Assembly (NCBI GenBank): GCA_022822665.1
Contig: JAJEAR010000025.1
Coordinates: 1 to 64,000, forward strand
Source of the DNA: Alphaproteobacteria bacterium
GTDB taxonomy: Bacteria > Pseudomonadota > Alphaproteobacteria > Thalassobaculales > Thalassobaculaceae
Direction of reading: 5' to 3'
Length of the DNA stretch: 64,000 nt
A model generated the notes under the pieces. It did no database searches. It was given only the letters and a program-made list of their open reading frames with translations, and had not been told where the DNA came from. How positions within the stretch are numbered: position 1 is the stretch's first letter; every line of letters begins with the position of its first letter. Positions 25,836 to 35,159 of this stretch are shown piece after piece. Position numbers and translations under genes: made by a program.

Positions 25836-28800
25836 TCAGGCCGCCGGTGCGAGCCGCCGAGCCTCGCGGATGTCGACCGACACCAGTCGACTGATGCCGC
25901 GCTCCGCCATGGTAACACCGTAGAGACGATCCATCCTGGCCATGGTCAGGCGATGATGGGTGATCACCAGGAACCGGGTCTCGGTTTGCCGCGCCACCTC
26001 GGACAACAGATCGCAGAACCGGTCGACATTGCGGTCATCGAGCGGTGCGTCGACCTCGTCGAGCACGCAGATCGGCGACGGCGAGGTCATGAAGGCCGCG
26101 AACACCAGGGCAAGCGAGGTCAGTGCCTGTTCGCCGCCTGACAGCAGGGAGAGCACCCGGGCGGTCTTGCCCGGGGGACTGGCGATGACGTCGAGACCCG
26201 GGCTCAGCGGGTCTGCGGTCTCGACCCACACCAGCTTCGCGGATCCGCCCGCAAACAGCCGGCGGAACACCTGCCGGAAGTTGGTGTCGACCTCTGCAAA
26301 GGCGGCGCGCAACCGTCGCCGCCCCTCCCGGTCCAGAACCTCGATCGCCTCGCGCAATCGCTCGACAGCGCCCACGAGGTCATCGCGGTCGTCCTCGAGC
26401 GCGCTCATCTCCGCGCGCAGCTCGTCAATCTCGATCTCGGCCCGCAGATTGACCGGCCCCATCCGGTCTCGCCGCAGACGCAGACGCTCGAGACGCAGGC
26501 TGATGGCTTCGCTGTCGGCATCCCGTTCGGTCCCGGCCATGGCCGTGCACAACTCGTCCACGGAGGTATCGAGCCGTTCCCTGACGCTCCGGCGCACCGC
26601 ATCGAGGCGATGGTCCGCCTGCTCTTTCGCGGTCTCGGCCCGCATCAGTTGCTCGCGGCTCGCCAGCGCGGCCGTTTCCGCTTCCCGGGTTGCCCGGTCA
26701 GCCGCCTCCAGCGCCGCCTCGGCACCGGCGAGCGTCCGGTCGGCCCGGTCGTGCCGGGCACGGGCCGTTCCGATCGCACTCTCGAGCTCGGCGCTCCTGG
26801 TCTCGATCCGCCCCGGCACTCCCTCGAGTTCCTCGATCCACGCCTCGGTCTCGCTCCGGCGCCCGGCCAGGGCGTCGATGCGTTCGCCGGCCTGCTCGAG
26901 GCGCCCGTTCCAGGTCCGGATATCGACGCCCATCTGCTCGATGCGCCCGGCGCGCTGCCGCGCCTCGATCTCGAGTTCGTCGCGAGCCCGTCTCGCCTCG
27001 GCAAGCTGCTGCTCGCAACGATCATGCTCCCCGCCCAGGCGGTCGCGCTCCTGCCGACAGGCGGACAGGTCGTCGAGAGCCTCGAGCTCCGCTGCCATCA
27101 TCCGGGTTTCGGTGCGCGCCGTGTCCTGTTCGCCGGCGAGCCGCTTCGCGCTGTCGGCCAGCGACTCGGCTGTCGCCGTCGCTTCGGCGTGGAGAGCGAC
27201 CAGCCGGGTCTCGCGCGCACGTGTCGCCTCGAGGCTTCGCCGTGCGTCCCTGAGCGCGTCATGACCGGAGGTTTCGCATGCCGCCGCCGCCTCGTGCGCA
27301 CGGTGTGCCTGTTCGCGTTCCCTCCCGGCCCGAGCCCTGTGGTCGGCGATCGATGCCCTGGCCGCTTCCAACTCGGCGAGCCGCGCCCTGTTTCGGATCC
27401 GCAGGCTCGCGGCATTTTCCTGGTCCACATCCTCGAAATAGCCGTCCCAGCGCCACACTCCACCATCCGGCGTGGTCAGCCGCTGCCCCGGCGCAAGCCG
27501 CCCCTGCAGCGTCCGGGCCGTCGCGGCGTCATCAACGACACCGATCTGCGCAAGCCGCGCCTGCAGGCGCCCGGCGTTTCCGACCAGCCCTGCAAGCGGC
27601 CGGGTCCCGTCGGGAAGGGCGCAGGATGCCGGGGGACCGGGTCGTTCGACCCAGCCGCGCCGGGCAGTGGTGTCACCCGCGTCGACCAGCGGGGCGGACA
27701 GATCGTCCCCGAGTACCGCACCGAGCGCCATTTCGCATCCGGGCTCGACCTCGAGTTCGTCGAGCACCGGTTCGCCGGGCAGGTCGCAGACCAGCATCCG
27801 GCGCAGTGCGCCGGCCTCCGCCTCCACGCGTGCGATGTCGGCATCACCCGCTGCACAGGCCGCAGCGGCAGTCTCCAGCCGATCGCGCGCGTCCCGCCGG
27901 GCGGACTCGGCACTCTCGGCCGCGTCCTGCGCCTCGTTGACCGCGGCCTCCGCCGCGGCGACCTGCACACGTGCCGCGGCAAGTTCCTCGCCGGTTGCCA
28001 CCGACTGCCTCGCGCTCGCCTGCCGGTCGGCGAGCGCCCGCTGACGGGCAGCGAGGTCCTGTTCCCGGGTCTTCGAGATCCCGAGCTGGCGTTCGAGCAG
28101 GTTGCGGCGGGCATCGGTGGTGGCGATCCGGTTCTCCAGCTCCGACAGGCGCCTTGCCACGGCGTCGAGCCGGCATTCGGCTTCGTCGAGGGCCTCGGCT
28201 GCCCGCGACAGCTGCCTGGCTCCGGTCCAGGCGGCAAGGGCGCGTTCCTCGCCCGCCAGCCGCGCAAGCACGCCTTCGGCTTCCTGCCTGAGCCCGGTCT
28301 CGCGTGCGAGGTCGTCGGCGATCTGCTGCAACCGGGTCTGCGCCTCGGCACGATCCCTTGCCAGACGTGTGCGCTCATCGTTGATGCGGCTGCGCGCAAG
28401 TTCGAGTTCCCGGGTTTCGGTCGCCGCCCGGACCGCTGCCTCGCGCAGCGCGGGCAGCACCGCGCCTCGCCGCTCGCGGGTCGCGGACTCGGTTGCAACC
28501 AGTGCGGCGGCATCCCGGACCGCTGCCTCGCAGGCCAGGCACTGCTCGGCCTGGTCCGCGTGCGCCGCCGCCGCCGCCTGCCATTCCAGGTACAACAGGG
28601 CCGCCTCGGCATCCCGGATCGCCTGGCCGAGGCTGCGGTACCGGCGGACCTCGCGCTCCTGCTGCCGGAGCCCGTCGAGCCGTTGCGCGAGCCCGGCGAG
28701 CCGGTCACCGACCCGTTCGAGATTGGCATGCGAGTGTTCGAGCCGCAGGCTGGCCTCTCGGCGCCGGGCCCGGATGCCGCCAAGGTTCGCCGCCTCCTCG

Positions 28801-29291
28801 AGCAACAGGCGGCGCTCGTCGGGCGAGGCGCTGATCAGTTCACCGATCCGGCCCTGGGCGATGATGGAGGCCGACCGTGACCCGGTACCCGCGTCGTGGA
28901 ACAGCAGGCGCACCTCGCGGGCGCGGGCGTCCTGGCCGTTGATGCGATAGGACGACCCCTTCGAGCGTTCGATCCTCCGGGCGACCGTCACCTCGGAAAA
29001 CCCGTCGAGCACCGCCGGACCCGAGCGGTCGGTGTTGTCGACGACAAGCGCTACCTCGGCAAACCCGTGTGCCGCCCGCCGGCCCGACCCGTTGAAGATC
29101 ACGTCCTCGAGCTCGGTACCGCGCATCCGGCTCGCGGTGCTTTCTCCCATGACCCAGCGCAACGCCTCGACCAGGTTCGACTTGCCGCATCCGTTGGGTC
29201 CGACCACGCCGGTCAGGCCCGGGACCAGTTCGATGTCGACCGGATCGGCGAAGGACTTGAACCCAGCAAGCCTGAGACTGGAAAACTGCAC
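25836..29291 (-). CDS. smc: Chromosome segregation protein SMC
   Basis: A 1151-aa condensin ATPase. The head has Walker A GPNGCGKSN at 31-39. Long coiled coils flank a hinge at about 510-630, and the C-terminal head has LSGGEQALTSLAL near 1047 and ICVLDEVDAPLDD near 1076. I choose a GTG start at 29291: the family begins with (M)QF-LRL-GFKSF exactly there, and GGGAGG sits nine bases upstream. An ATG at 29366 would add a non-conserved basic stretch and run into the preceding gene. No scpA/scpB genes lie next to it. Confidence 0.96.
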   Translation of the reverse strand: MQFSSLRLAGFKSFADPVDIELVPGLTGVVGPNGCGKSNLVEALRWVMGESTASRMRGTELEDVIFNGSGRRAAHGFAEVALVVDNTDRSGPAVLDGFSEVTVARRIERSKGSSYRINGQDARAREVRLLFHDAGTGSRSASIIAQGRIGELISASPDERRLLLEEAANLGGIRARRREASLRLEHSHANLERVGDRLAGLAQRLDGLRQQEREVRRYRSLGQAIRDAEAALLYLEWQAAAAAHADQAEQCLACEAAVRDAAALVATESATRERRGAVLPALREAAVRAATETRELELARSRINDERTRLARDRAEAQTRLQQIADDLARETGLRQEAEGVLARLAGEERALAAWTGARQLSRAAEALDEAECRLDAVARRLSELENRIATTDARRNLLERQLGISKTREQDLAARQRALADRQASARQSVATGEELAAARVQVAAAEAAVNEAQDAAESAESARRDARDRLETAAAACAAGDADIARVEAEAGALRRMLVCDLPGEPVLDELEVEPGCEMALGAVLGDDLSAPLVDAGDTTARRGWVERPGPPASCALPDGTRPLAGLVGNAGRLQARLAQIGVVDDAATARTLQGRLAPGQRLTTPDGGVWRWDGYFEDVDQENAASLRIRNRARLAELEAARASIADHRARAGREREQAHRAHEAAAACETSGHDALRDARRSLEATRARETRLVALHAEATATAESLADSAKRLAGEQDTARTETRMMAAELEALDDLSACRQERDRLGGEHDRCEQQLAEARRARDELEIEARQRAGRIEQMGVDIRTWNGRLEQAGERIDALAGRRSETEAWIEELEGVPGRIETRSAELESAIGTARARHDRADRTLAGAEAALEAADRATREAETAALASREQLMRAETAKEQADHRLDAVRRSVRERLDTSVDELCTAMAGTERDADSEAISLRLERLRLRRDRMGPVNLRAEIEIDELRAEMSALEDDRDDLVGAVERLREAIEVLDREGRRRLRAAFAEVDTNFRQVFRRLFAGGSAKLVWVETADPLSPGLDVIASPPGKTARVLSLLSGGEQALTSLALVFAAFMTSPSPICVLDEVDAPLDDRNVDRFCDLLSEVARQTETRFLVITHHRLTMARMDRLYGVTMAERGISRLVSVDIREARRLAPAA

Positions 29292-29328
29292 CGGTGCGGA
29301 CCTCCCGACGGGTGCTGGCCGAGCAGCG

Positions 29329-29934
29329 CTACCGGAGCGCGTCCGAGAGCGCCTCGTCGAACTCATCGAAGGTGAAGGCGGCCAGCCGCTCTCCGTTCAG
29401 CACGAAGGCCGGTGTCGCGTCCACGCCGTGCTCCGCCTGCGCCGCGCGCTGCATCTTCCCGATCCCCTCGAGCAGGTCACGGTCGTTCATGCAGCCGCGC
29501 GCGGTCTCCTCGTCCATGCCGGCAAGCCGGGCGAGCCTGACCAGCGCCGCCTCGCCATCGCCGGAGGTCGCCCAGGAGGCCTGCTGCTTCAGCAGCAGGT
29601 CGATCATGGGAGCGTAGCGCTGCTTCGGCAGGCAACGCGCCAGCGCTGCCGCTCGCAGGGCAAGCAGGTCGAGCGGAAAGTCGCGCAGTTCAACCCGCAG
29701 GTGACCGGGAACCACGTAGGTATCCCGCAGCTTCGGCCAGGTCTCGGTGTGGAACCGCGCGCAGTGCGAACAGGTCAGGGAAAAGTACTCGATCAGGACC
29801 AGCCGTGCCGAGGGCGAACCGATCGTCCTGGGCTCGAGTGCCGTGCTGACGTCGTACCCCGCACGGCCGGGATCAGGGAAGGCCGGGACAAGGGCGGCGG
29901 CTCCCAGTGCCCCGATGAGTGTTCTGCGCCGCAT
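29329..29934 (-). CDS. Secreted DsbA-like thiol-disulfide protein
   Basis: A 201-aa protein with an N-terminal twin-Arg-like or Sec signal (MRRRTLIGALGAAALV, cleaved after about residue 26). The thioredoxin-fold active site is Cys55-Ser-His-Cys58. TPAFVLNG near the C-terminus supplies the cis-Pro loop, as in the DsbA/Com1 group. It would act in the periplasm on disulfides. The ATG at 29934 has GGAG at good spacing. It precedes smc by 37 bases on the same strand. Confidence 0.88.
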   Translation of the reverse strand: MRRRTLIGALGAAALVPAFPDPGRAGYDVSTALEPRTIGSPSARLVLIEYFSLTCSHCARFHTETWPKLRDTYVVPGHLRVELRDFPLDLLALRAAALARCLPKQRYAPMIDLLLKQQASWATSGDGEAALVRLARLAGMDEETARGCMNDRDLLEGIGKMQRAAQAEHGVDATPAFVLNGERLAAFTFDEFDEALSDALR

Positions 29935-30017
29935 TTCGATCTCCATCACACTACATGTTGGGGACAATACCCTGATCCGCCACTACAGACAACGCGTTCT
30001 GCAGGCAGATCCGGCGA

Positions 30018-30527
30018 TCAGCCGTCGGTGCTTCCCAGCACCGCGCGGCCCAGCCGCAGCAGCGCCTCGCGCAGCGGACCGTCGCGCACCCGCACGACCT
30101 GCCGGTCGACCCACTCTTCCTCTTCCGGCTCGAGCGGCCGGGGCCGCCTGCGTCCGGGACGAACGGACTCGGGAAGACCGTGGTGCAGGGCAAGCCGCGC
30201 CACCGCGTCGTATCCGAACACGGTATTGATCCGTTCAATCAGAACCGGTTCCATGTGCTGCACCTCGATGGCCCGCGCCGAGCTGACCACGAGGTGAAGT
30301 GTTGCTCCCGAGCGCTGACCCCTGGGGTAGGCGATGCGTTCGGGCACACAGCAACCTGCGATATCGGGACCGACGATGACGGACCAGCGACTGATGACGG
30401 CAACCTCGAAGAAGCCGCGGCGCCGGATTTCACGGGTCGCGGCCTCGGGCAGCATCGCGCGCAGCGGCATGAGCCCGCGGCCGGAGCGCCGCGCGGGCCG
30501 TGGCGTGTCGTCCTGTTGCCCTGTCAT
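30018..30527 (-). CDS. DUF721 (DciA-like) protein
   Basis: About 169 aa with the DUF721 core: a tryptophan-containing helix (VAVISRWSVIVGPDIAG), then the strand TLHLVVSSA and EPVLIERINTVFGY. DciA relatives load replicative helicase in many bacteria. The divergent partner here is mutY. The C-terminal third is basic then acidic and not conserved. A GGAG favours the ATG at 30527 over 30545. Confidence 0.75.
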   Translation of the reverse strand: MTGQQDDTPRPARRSGRGLMPLRAMLPEAATREIRRRGFFEVAVISRWSVIVGPDIAGCCVPERIAYPRGQRSGATLHLVVSSARAIEVQHMEPVLIERINTVFGYDAVARLALHHGLPESVRPGRRRPRPLEPEEEEWVDRQVVRVRDGPLREALLRLGRAVLGSTDG

Positions 30528-30571
30528 CCCGACCGGCTCCCGCATGCGTGCCCGGACAGTACACTGAGGCG

Positions 30572-31621
30572 ATGGCCGAGAACACGTCCCCGCAGCTCGC
30601 CCGGAACCTGCTCGCCTGGTACGACGCCAACCGGCGCGTGCTGCCGTGGCGCGCCGCCCCCGGCGAACGTCCCGATCCCTACCGGGTCTGGCTCAGCGAG
30701 ATCATGCTGCAGCAGACCACGGCCGGTCGGGTCGGCGGGTACTTCACCCGGTTCACGGCGCGCTGGCCAACGCTGGCGGCACTCGCCCGGGCGCCGGAGG
30801 AGGAGGTGCTGGTCCAGTGGGCCGGCCTCGGTTACTACGCCCGCGCCCGCAACCTGCACGCCTGCGCCAGGACGGTGGCGAAGCAACACGAGGGCAGGTT
30901 CCCTGACACCGAGGACGCGCTGCTCGCCCTTCCCGGGATCGGCCGCTACACCGCCGCGGCCATTGCCGCCATCGCCTACGACCTGCCGGCGACACCGGTC
31001 GACGGCAATGTCGAGAGGGTGATCTCGCGGCTGCGCAACATCCGCGAACCTCTGCCTCGCTCGCGCCCGCTCATCCGCCGCCACGCGGCGGCGCTGACGC
31101 CCCGGCTCCGGCCGGGCGACTATGCCCAGGCGGTGATGGACCTCGGCGCGACCGTCTGCACTCCGCGCGCGCCGGCATGCTCCGGCTGTCCGTGGCACGG
31201 CTCCTGCGCAGCCCGCGCCGCGGGCAACCCGGCGGAGTTGCCGCACCGGATCCCCAGGCCAGCCCGGCCGACCCGGTACGGGACCGCGTTCTGGTGTCTG
31301 GACGGCGAGGGCGGGGTACTGCTTCGCCGCCGGCCGGCATCGGGCCTGCTCGGCGGCATGGTCGAGGTTCCCACCAGCGACTGGACCCCGGTTCCCGGTC
31401 CCGCGGCCGACCCGCCGCTGCCGGGCCACTGGCGGGAACTGGCGGGAACGGTGCGTCACACCTTCACCCACTTCCACCTCGAACTCCGGGTCCGGACCGC
31501 GCGGCTTGCCGGCCGTCCCCGGGCTCCCGGGCGGTGTTTCTGGCACCCGGTGGCGGCGCTGGATGCGGCCGGCCTGCCGTCGGTGATGCGCAAGGTCGCG
31601 CAGCTGGCCACCCGGGCCTGA
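30572..31621 (+). CDS. mutY: A/G-specific adenine DNA glycosylase MutY
   Basis: A 349-aa base-excision repair enzyme removing A mispaired with G or 8-oxoG. It has catalytic Glu43 (LSEIMLQQT) and Asp144 (VDGNVER) of the helix-hairpin-helix glycosylase fold. The [4Fe-4S] cysteines are Cys196, 203, 206 and 212 (C-x6-C-x2-C-x5-C). A C-terminal NUDIX-like 8-oxoG recognition domain contains RRRPASGLLGGMVEVP. It is divergent from the DUF721 gene. Confidence 0.95.
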   Translation: MAENTSPQLARNLLAWYDANRRVLPWRAAPGERPDPYRVWLSEIMLQQTTAGRVGGYFTRFTARWPTLAALARAPEEEVLVQWAGLGYYARARNLHACARTVAKQHEGRFPDTEDALLALPGIGRYTAAAIAAIAYDLPATPVDGNVERVISRLRNIREPLPRSRPLIRRHAAALTPRLRPGDYAQAVMDLGATVCTPRAPACSGCPWHGSCAARAAGNPAELPHRIPRPARPTRYGTAFWCLDGEGGVLLRRRPASGLLGGMVEVPTSDWTPVPGPAADPPLPGHWRELAGTVRHTFTHFHLELRVRTARLAGRPRAPGRCFWHPVAALDAAGLPSVMRKVAQLATRA

Positions 31622-31624
31622 CGG

Positions 31625-32551
31625 TCAGGACAGGTGTTTCAGGTACTGCCCGTACCAGTCGAAGTCGACAAGCGAGACGTAGTCGTCGATCAGCTGCCGG
31701 GTCACCGGTCCCGGGACCGCCTCGCTGGCCGGCCGGCGCCCGTTGATGCTGCGGATCGGGCAGATGCAGAAACTGGTCGAGGTGATGAAGGCCTCCTCGG
31801 CATTGTAGGCGTCGAACAGGTCGATGTCGGTTTCGTCCACCGGTATGCCACGGGCGGCGGCGAGTTCCATGGTGACTGCCCGGCTCACCCCCGGCAGCAC
31901 CATCCGCGCGCGCGGTGTCTTCAGGCGTCCACCGGAGAGCAGGAAGATGTTGCTGCCCTTGCCCTCGGCGAGATTGCCGTCACGGTCAAGCAGCACCGAC
32001 AGGGCGTTCGGATCCTGGGCCGCGACCTCGAGGTCGCCCAGGATCAGGTTCAGGTAGTTGTGTGACTTCGCCCTCGGGCTGATCATGTCCGGCGCGACAC
32101 GCCGCACGCCCGGCGTGACCACGTCGATCCCGTCCCGGTAGAAGCTGGCGCGCGCCGCGAGCGGCAGCGGCGTGCACTCGACCAACACGGTCGCATCGGG
32201 CCAGTCCGGCCAGGCCTCGCGGTCACCCGGTGGCACTCCCCGGCTGACACGCTGGCTGACCCAGTAGTCCTCGTCATCGCCGATCAGCGGCAGGTTGCGC
32301 CTGACCACTTCCCCGGTGATCTCGACGAAGCGGTCAAGCGAGTGGCCCGAAGACAGGCCGAGGTAGCGCAGCGACCGCTCGAACCGCTCGAGGTGCTCGC
32401 GCAGGCGGAAGATGCGGTGCCCGAAGGTCCGCGTGGTGTCGAACGCGGCGTCGCCGAACTTGAACCCGGCGTCCTTGATCGGAACGAGCGCCTCGCTCTC
32501 GGGGATGAATTCACCGTTGAGGTAGACGGTGCGCTGGTTTGCGAGTGCCAT
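31625..32551 (-). CDS. Class IV aminotransferase (BCAT / D-amino acid type)
   Basis: A 308-aa fold-type IV PLP enzyme with the Schiff-base lysine at Lys162 (PRAKSHNYLN). GNLAEGKGSNIF and a VLPGVSR segment bind the cofactor phosphate. Substrate could be branched-chain amino acids, D-amino acids or aminodeoxychorismate; the motifs visible do not decide. Its C-terminus abuts convergent mutY. A second, distinct BCAT-like gene lies at 51627-52469. Confidence 0.82.
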   Translation of the reverse strand: MALANQRTVYLNGEFIPESEALVPIKDAGFKFGDAAFDTTRTFGHRIFRLREHLERFERSLRYLGLSSGHSLDRFVEITGEVVRRNLPLIGDDEDYWVSQRVSRGVPPGDREAWPDWPDATVLVECTPLPLAARASFYRDGIDVVTPGVRRVAPDMISPRAKSHNYLNLILGDLEVAAQDPNALSVLLDRDGNLAEGKGSNIFLLSGGRLKTPRARMVLPGVSRAVTMELAAARGIPVDETDIDLFDAYNAEEAFITSTSFCICPIRSINGRRPASEAVPGPVTRQLIDDYVSLVDFDWYGQYLKHLS

Positions 32552-33065
32552 CACGAACTCCCGGATCCGGTGGAGCCGTGATCATACCGCAGACCCGGAC
32601 GCGATGTCCTGTCCGGCGGACGGATCGGAAAACCGGCCTGGAGCCGGAGGGGCGATAGTGCCCTGCACATCCTCATCGGCCGGGAGAGACGGCGCCGCAA
32701 GGGATTGGAGCCGTGGCCGCAATCGGGCGGGACGACCGGGCCATGATTTCCGAAAGCGTCCCGCGTTGTCTTCAGTACGGTAGAGGAAGCGGGACGAGGC
32801 GCGCCGGGCAGCCGGTCCACCCACACACCGCACATCGGGAGCAAAGTCACTTGGTTCCCGGGGTTGCAGAACGGTCGCCATGCATGTTCCCACGCCACCA
32901 GATGGGGCACGATCCAGTTGCGGCCGTATCTGTGATCAGTAACGACAGGTCAAACGACATGCGCCGTCATGCCGAACGATGCGGCAGCGACTTGCGGCAT
33001 GTGGCTTGAATGCACCGCAGGCAGTGCGCAGGCTTCCGCTCGTTGCGCAGACTGAGGACATGGCC
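32552..33065. other. Gap before decayed toxin-antitoxin locus
   Basis: About 510 bases between the aminotransferase start and the antitoxin gene. I see no gene with a recognisable family, no tRNA and no clear hairpin with a T tract. It marks the left border of the accessory patch that runs to about 35.1 kb. Confidence 0.35.
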
Positions 33066-33311
33066 ATGGCGAGCATCACCATCCGCAATCTCGACGATGA
33101 CGTGAAAACCGGGCTTCGCAAACGCGCGGCAGGCAACGGCCGCTCCATGGAAGAGGAGGTGAAGGTGATCCTGCGCCAGGCCGTCGGGCTGGAAGACATG
33201 CCGAACAGGGACCTGGGGACGGCAATCCACAAACGGTTCAAGCCCTTCGGCGGTGTCGAGCTGGAGTTGCCGCCGCGCGGACCGATGCGTGAGCCACCAG
33301 GTTTCGACTGA
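33066..33311 (+). CDS. VapB/FitA-like ribbon-helix-helix antitoxin
   Basis: An 81-aa protein beginning MASITIRNLDDDVKTGLRKRAA, the standard FitA/VapB ribbon-helix-helix DNA-binding fold, with GRSMEEEVKVILR as its second helix. The C-terminal tail would wrap the toxin. GAGGA precedes the ATG at 33066; an in-frame ATG at 33060 is possible. The toxin gene that follows 7 bases later is frameshifted, so this is an orphan antitoxin. Confidence 0.85.
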   Translation: MASITIRNLDDDVKTGLRKRAAGNGRSMEEEVKVILRQAVGLEDMPNRDLGTAIHKRFKPFGGVELELPPRGPMREPPGFD

Positions 33312-33318
33312 AGGGGCC

Positions 33319-33745
33319 ATGGTCCTGCTTGACACGAACGTTGTGTCCGAACTGATGCGTCCCGCACCAAGCGCGAAGGTTCTTGTCTGGATGGACGCGC
33401 TGCCGCCGCGCGACGTGTTCGTGTCAGCGGTCACGGGGAGGCGGTGGTTCGCACCGGAGTCGCCCATTTTTTACCGGCGGGCGCCCGTCGCCGGGGCCTC
33501 ACGAACGCGGTCGAGCGAACGCTCGGCGGACTGTTCGCCAGCCAGGTTCTGCCGTTCGGCAGCGATGCGGCTCGCGCCTATGCCGGGATTGTGGCCGGGA
33601 ACCGCGCCGCCGATCGCCCCATCTCGCAATCGGACTGCCAGATTGCAGGCACAGCGCGCTCGCGCGGCATGGCCGTAGCGACGCGGAACGTGCGGGCCTT
33701 CTTCGAAAGGGGGTTGAGGTGATCGACCCGTGGGCGAGTGCGTGA
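33319..33745 (+). pseudogene. PIN-domain (VapC/FitB-like) toxin, two frameshifts
   Basis: The gene opens correctly with MVLLDTNVVSELMRP, the first acidic residue of a PIN RNase, and VFVSAVT. The frame then breaks between 33435 and 33438. Family sequence resumes in another frame (RTGVAHFLPAGARRR ... GRPISQSDCQIA-like ... ATRNVRAFFERG). A second shift occurs at the GGGGG run near 33709-33713, after which the expected ending VIDPWA is read in a third frame. No single frame makes a full toxin, so it is inactive unless the shifts are sequencing errors. Confidence 0.8.
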
Positions 33746-33782
33746 CGATGACGCCAGCCCGGATTGACCTCATTGGGTCTGT

Positions 33783-33956
33783 ATGACGCCAGTTGAGTTC
33801 TTCAACAGGTGGCGGGCGCCGGATTTGACGTAACGCCCGGCGTTGCAGGAACACTTCATCGACCTGTGCCACCTTCCCGGCGAACCGACGGCTACCGAAG
33901 CCGACCCGGCTGGCGAGTGGTACCGCTTCGAGCACGACGAGCGGAACGACACCACA
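33783..33956 (+). pseudogene. N-terminal stub of an MmeI-like DNA methyltransferase
   Basis: The frame from ATG 33783 reads MTPVEFFNRWRAPDLT, then a TAA at 33831-33833, then RPALQEHFIDLCHLPGEPT and EADPAGEWYRFE. From memory this matches the first 50-60 residues of large single-chain class I SAM-dependent DNA methyltransferases (MmeI/type IIG-like), in which FIDLC-LLGEPTP and EADP-GEWY-FE are conserved. The stop replaces a conserved-region codon and similarity ends near 33950, with no methyltransferase catalytic domain after it. It is a dead fragment of a restriction-modification gene. Confidence 0.55.
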
Positions 33957-34249
33957 GCTGTTTCCGGATTTGGTGCACGATGCGTGTGCACACTCCGGGT
34001 CCCGGGCCGGTCGGTGTGCAGGAAGCGCGCGGGGACTGCGCGTTCGGACATCACCGCAGGAAGCTCCGCCGGCGCAGTGCTTGGTGCGGTGACGCGCGTG
34101 CCGGAACAGGCGTTTGTCACTCTCCCCGCAGCGCAGCATTTCATGGAAAGACCGATGCAGATTGACCGAGCCGTGTGATACTCGGGGCGCCGAACCGGGA
34201 CGACAAACACAGACCCGGGAATGTCGATGCTGTCGAACGGGACGAACGG

Positions 34250-35023
34250 ATGAGCGAGAGATTCCTGCCAGGCGTGCCCGGAGCGGAGATCGAGTCGATT
34301 CTCAACGCCACACCCGGCAACGAGATCGGGACAGGCAAGTTCGACAGCCCGGAATCCTCTGCGGCGCTGGCCGTCAATGCCCTCGGTTTCTTTCTTCACC
34401 GAGCATCCGACCTTCCCCCGTTGCCCGGATCCGAGCGGGAAGTCTGGCCGGCGCAGTCGCTGTCTGTCGAGGTCGAGCTTCAGTTTCCCTGGAGAGCCGG
34501 ACGTCATCCCGTTCTCGATTGCCTCGTGGAAACGCCTTCAGCGCTCATCGGCATCGAATCGAAACGCTTCGAGCCGTTCAGGTCCAAGGGTGGGCCTTCG
34601 TCACTGAGCGATGCCTACTGGCGTCCAGTCTGGGGCGATCAGATGGGAGGATACGAGCGCATCCGCGACGGATTGCGCGACAGTCCCGGGAGGTTTACTC
34701 ACCTGGACGCGGCACAGTTGTTCAAGCACGCATTCGCGCTGAGAAGCGAGGTTCATCGACGGCAGGGGCGCCGCCCGTTCAGACCCATCCTGTTCTATCT
34801 GTATGCCGAGCCGGAACTCTGGCCGAAGAACGGCAAGCCCGTTGATGATCGGGCGAAAGCCCGGCACCGGAACGAGATCCAGACATTCGGCGCAGCCGTG
34901 GCCGGTGACGAAGTACGCTTCGTGTCCTGCCCCTGGCGGCAACTCCTGGCCACGTGGGCGAATCAGCCGGACGGCGGCATTCGCGAGCACGCACGGGCCG
35001 TGACCGCTCGTTTCTCCCCGTAA
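34250..35023 (+). CDS. PD-(D/E)XK nuclease-like protein of unknown function
   Basis: A 257-aa soluble protein. The stretch from Asp90 (PVLDCLVE) to Glu103-Ser-Lys105 (IGIESKRFEPF) has the D-x(n)-E-x-K pattern of the PD-(D/E)XK nuclease core, with a preceding Glu in a helix. The rest (aromatic YWRPVWGDQMGGYERI, FYLYAEPELWP) matches no family I can name. Neighbours are decayed toxin and methyltransferase genes, so a restriction or defence link is plausible but inferred. The ATG at 34250 is the first methionine before the coherent part; an earlier in-frame start at 34175 exists. Confidence 0.55.
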   Translation: MSERFLPGVPGAEIESILNATPGNEIGTGKFDSPESSAALAVNALGFFLHRASDLPPLPGSEREVWPAQSLSVEVELQFPWRAGRHPVLDCLVETPSALIGIESKRFEPFRSKGGPSSLSDAYWRPVWGDQMGGYERIRDGLRDSPGRFTHLDAAQLFKHAFALRSEVHRRQGRRPFRPILFYLYAEPELWPKNGKPVDDRAKARHRNEIQTFGAAVAGDEVRFVSCPWRQLLATWANQPDGGIREHARAVTARFSP

Positions 35024-35159
35024 CGGGCGCCCGGGCGGGAAGACAGGTGGCACAAACTGATGGACCACGAAAGTTCCCACGACATGACGATCTTCGCCGG
35101 TTGCCGGGTGGGCTTGTCCCTTGCCTGGCCGGGTTCGAGCCGGCGCGGACCGCCTTCGC

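Noticed and set aside
26610..28880. Long plus frames opposite smc
   Set aside because: Antisense shadows of the coiled-coil codons; SMC head and hinge motifs are all on the minus strand.
29291..29366. ATG start for smc 75 bases further upstream
   Set aside because: It adds a basic non-conserved extension and enters the preceding dsbA-like gene; the GTG at 29291 has GGGAGG and the family N-terminus.
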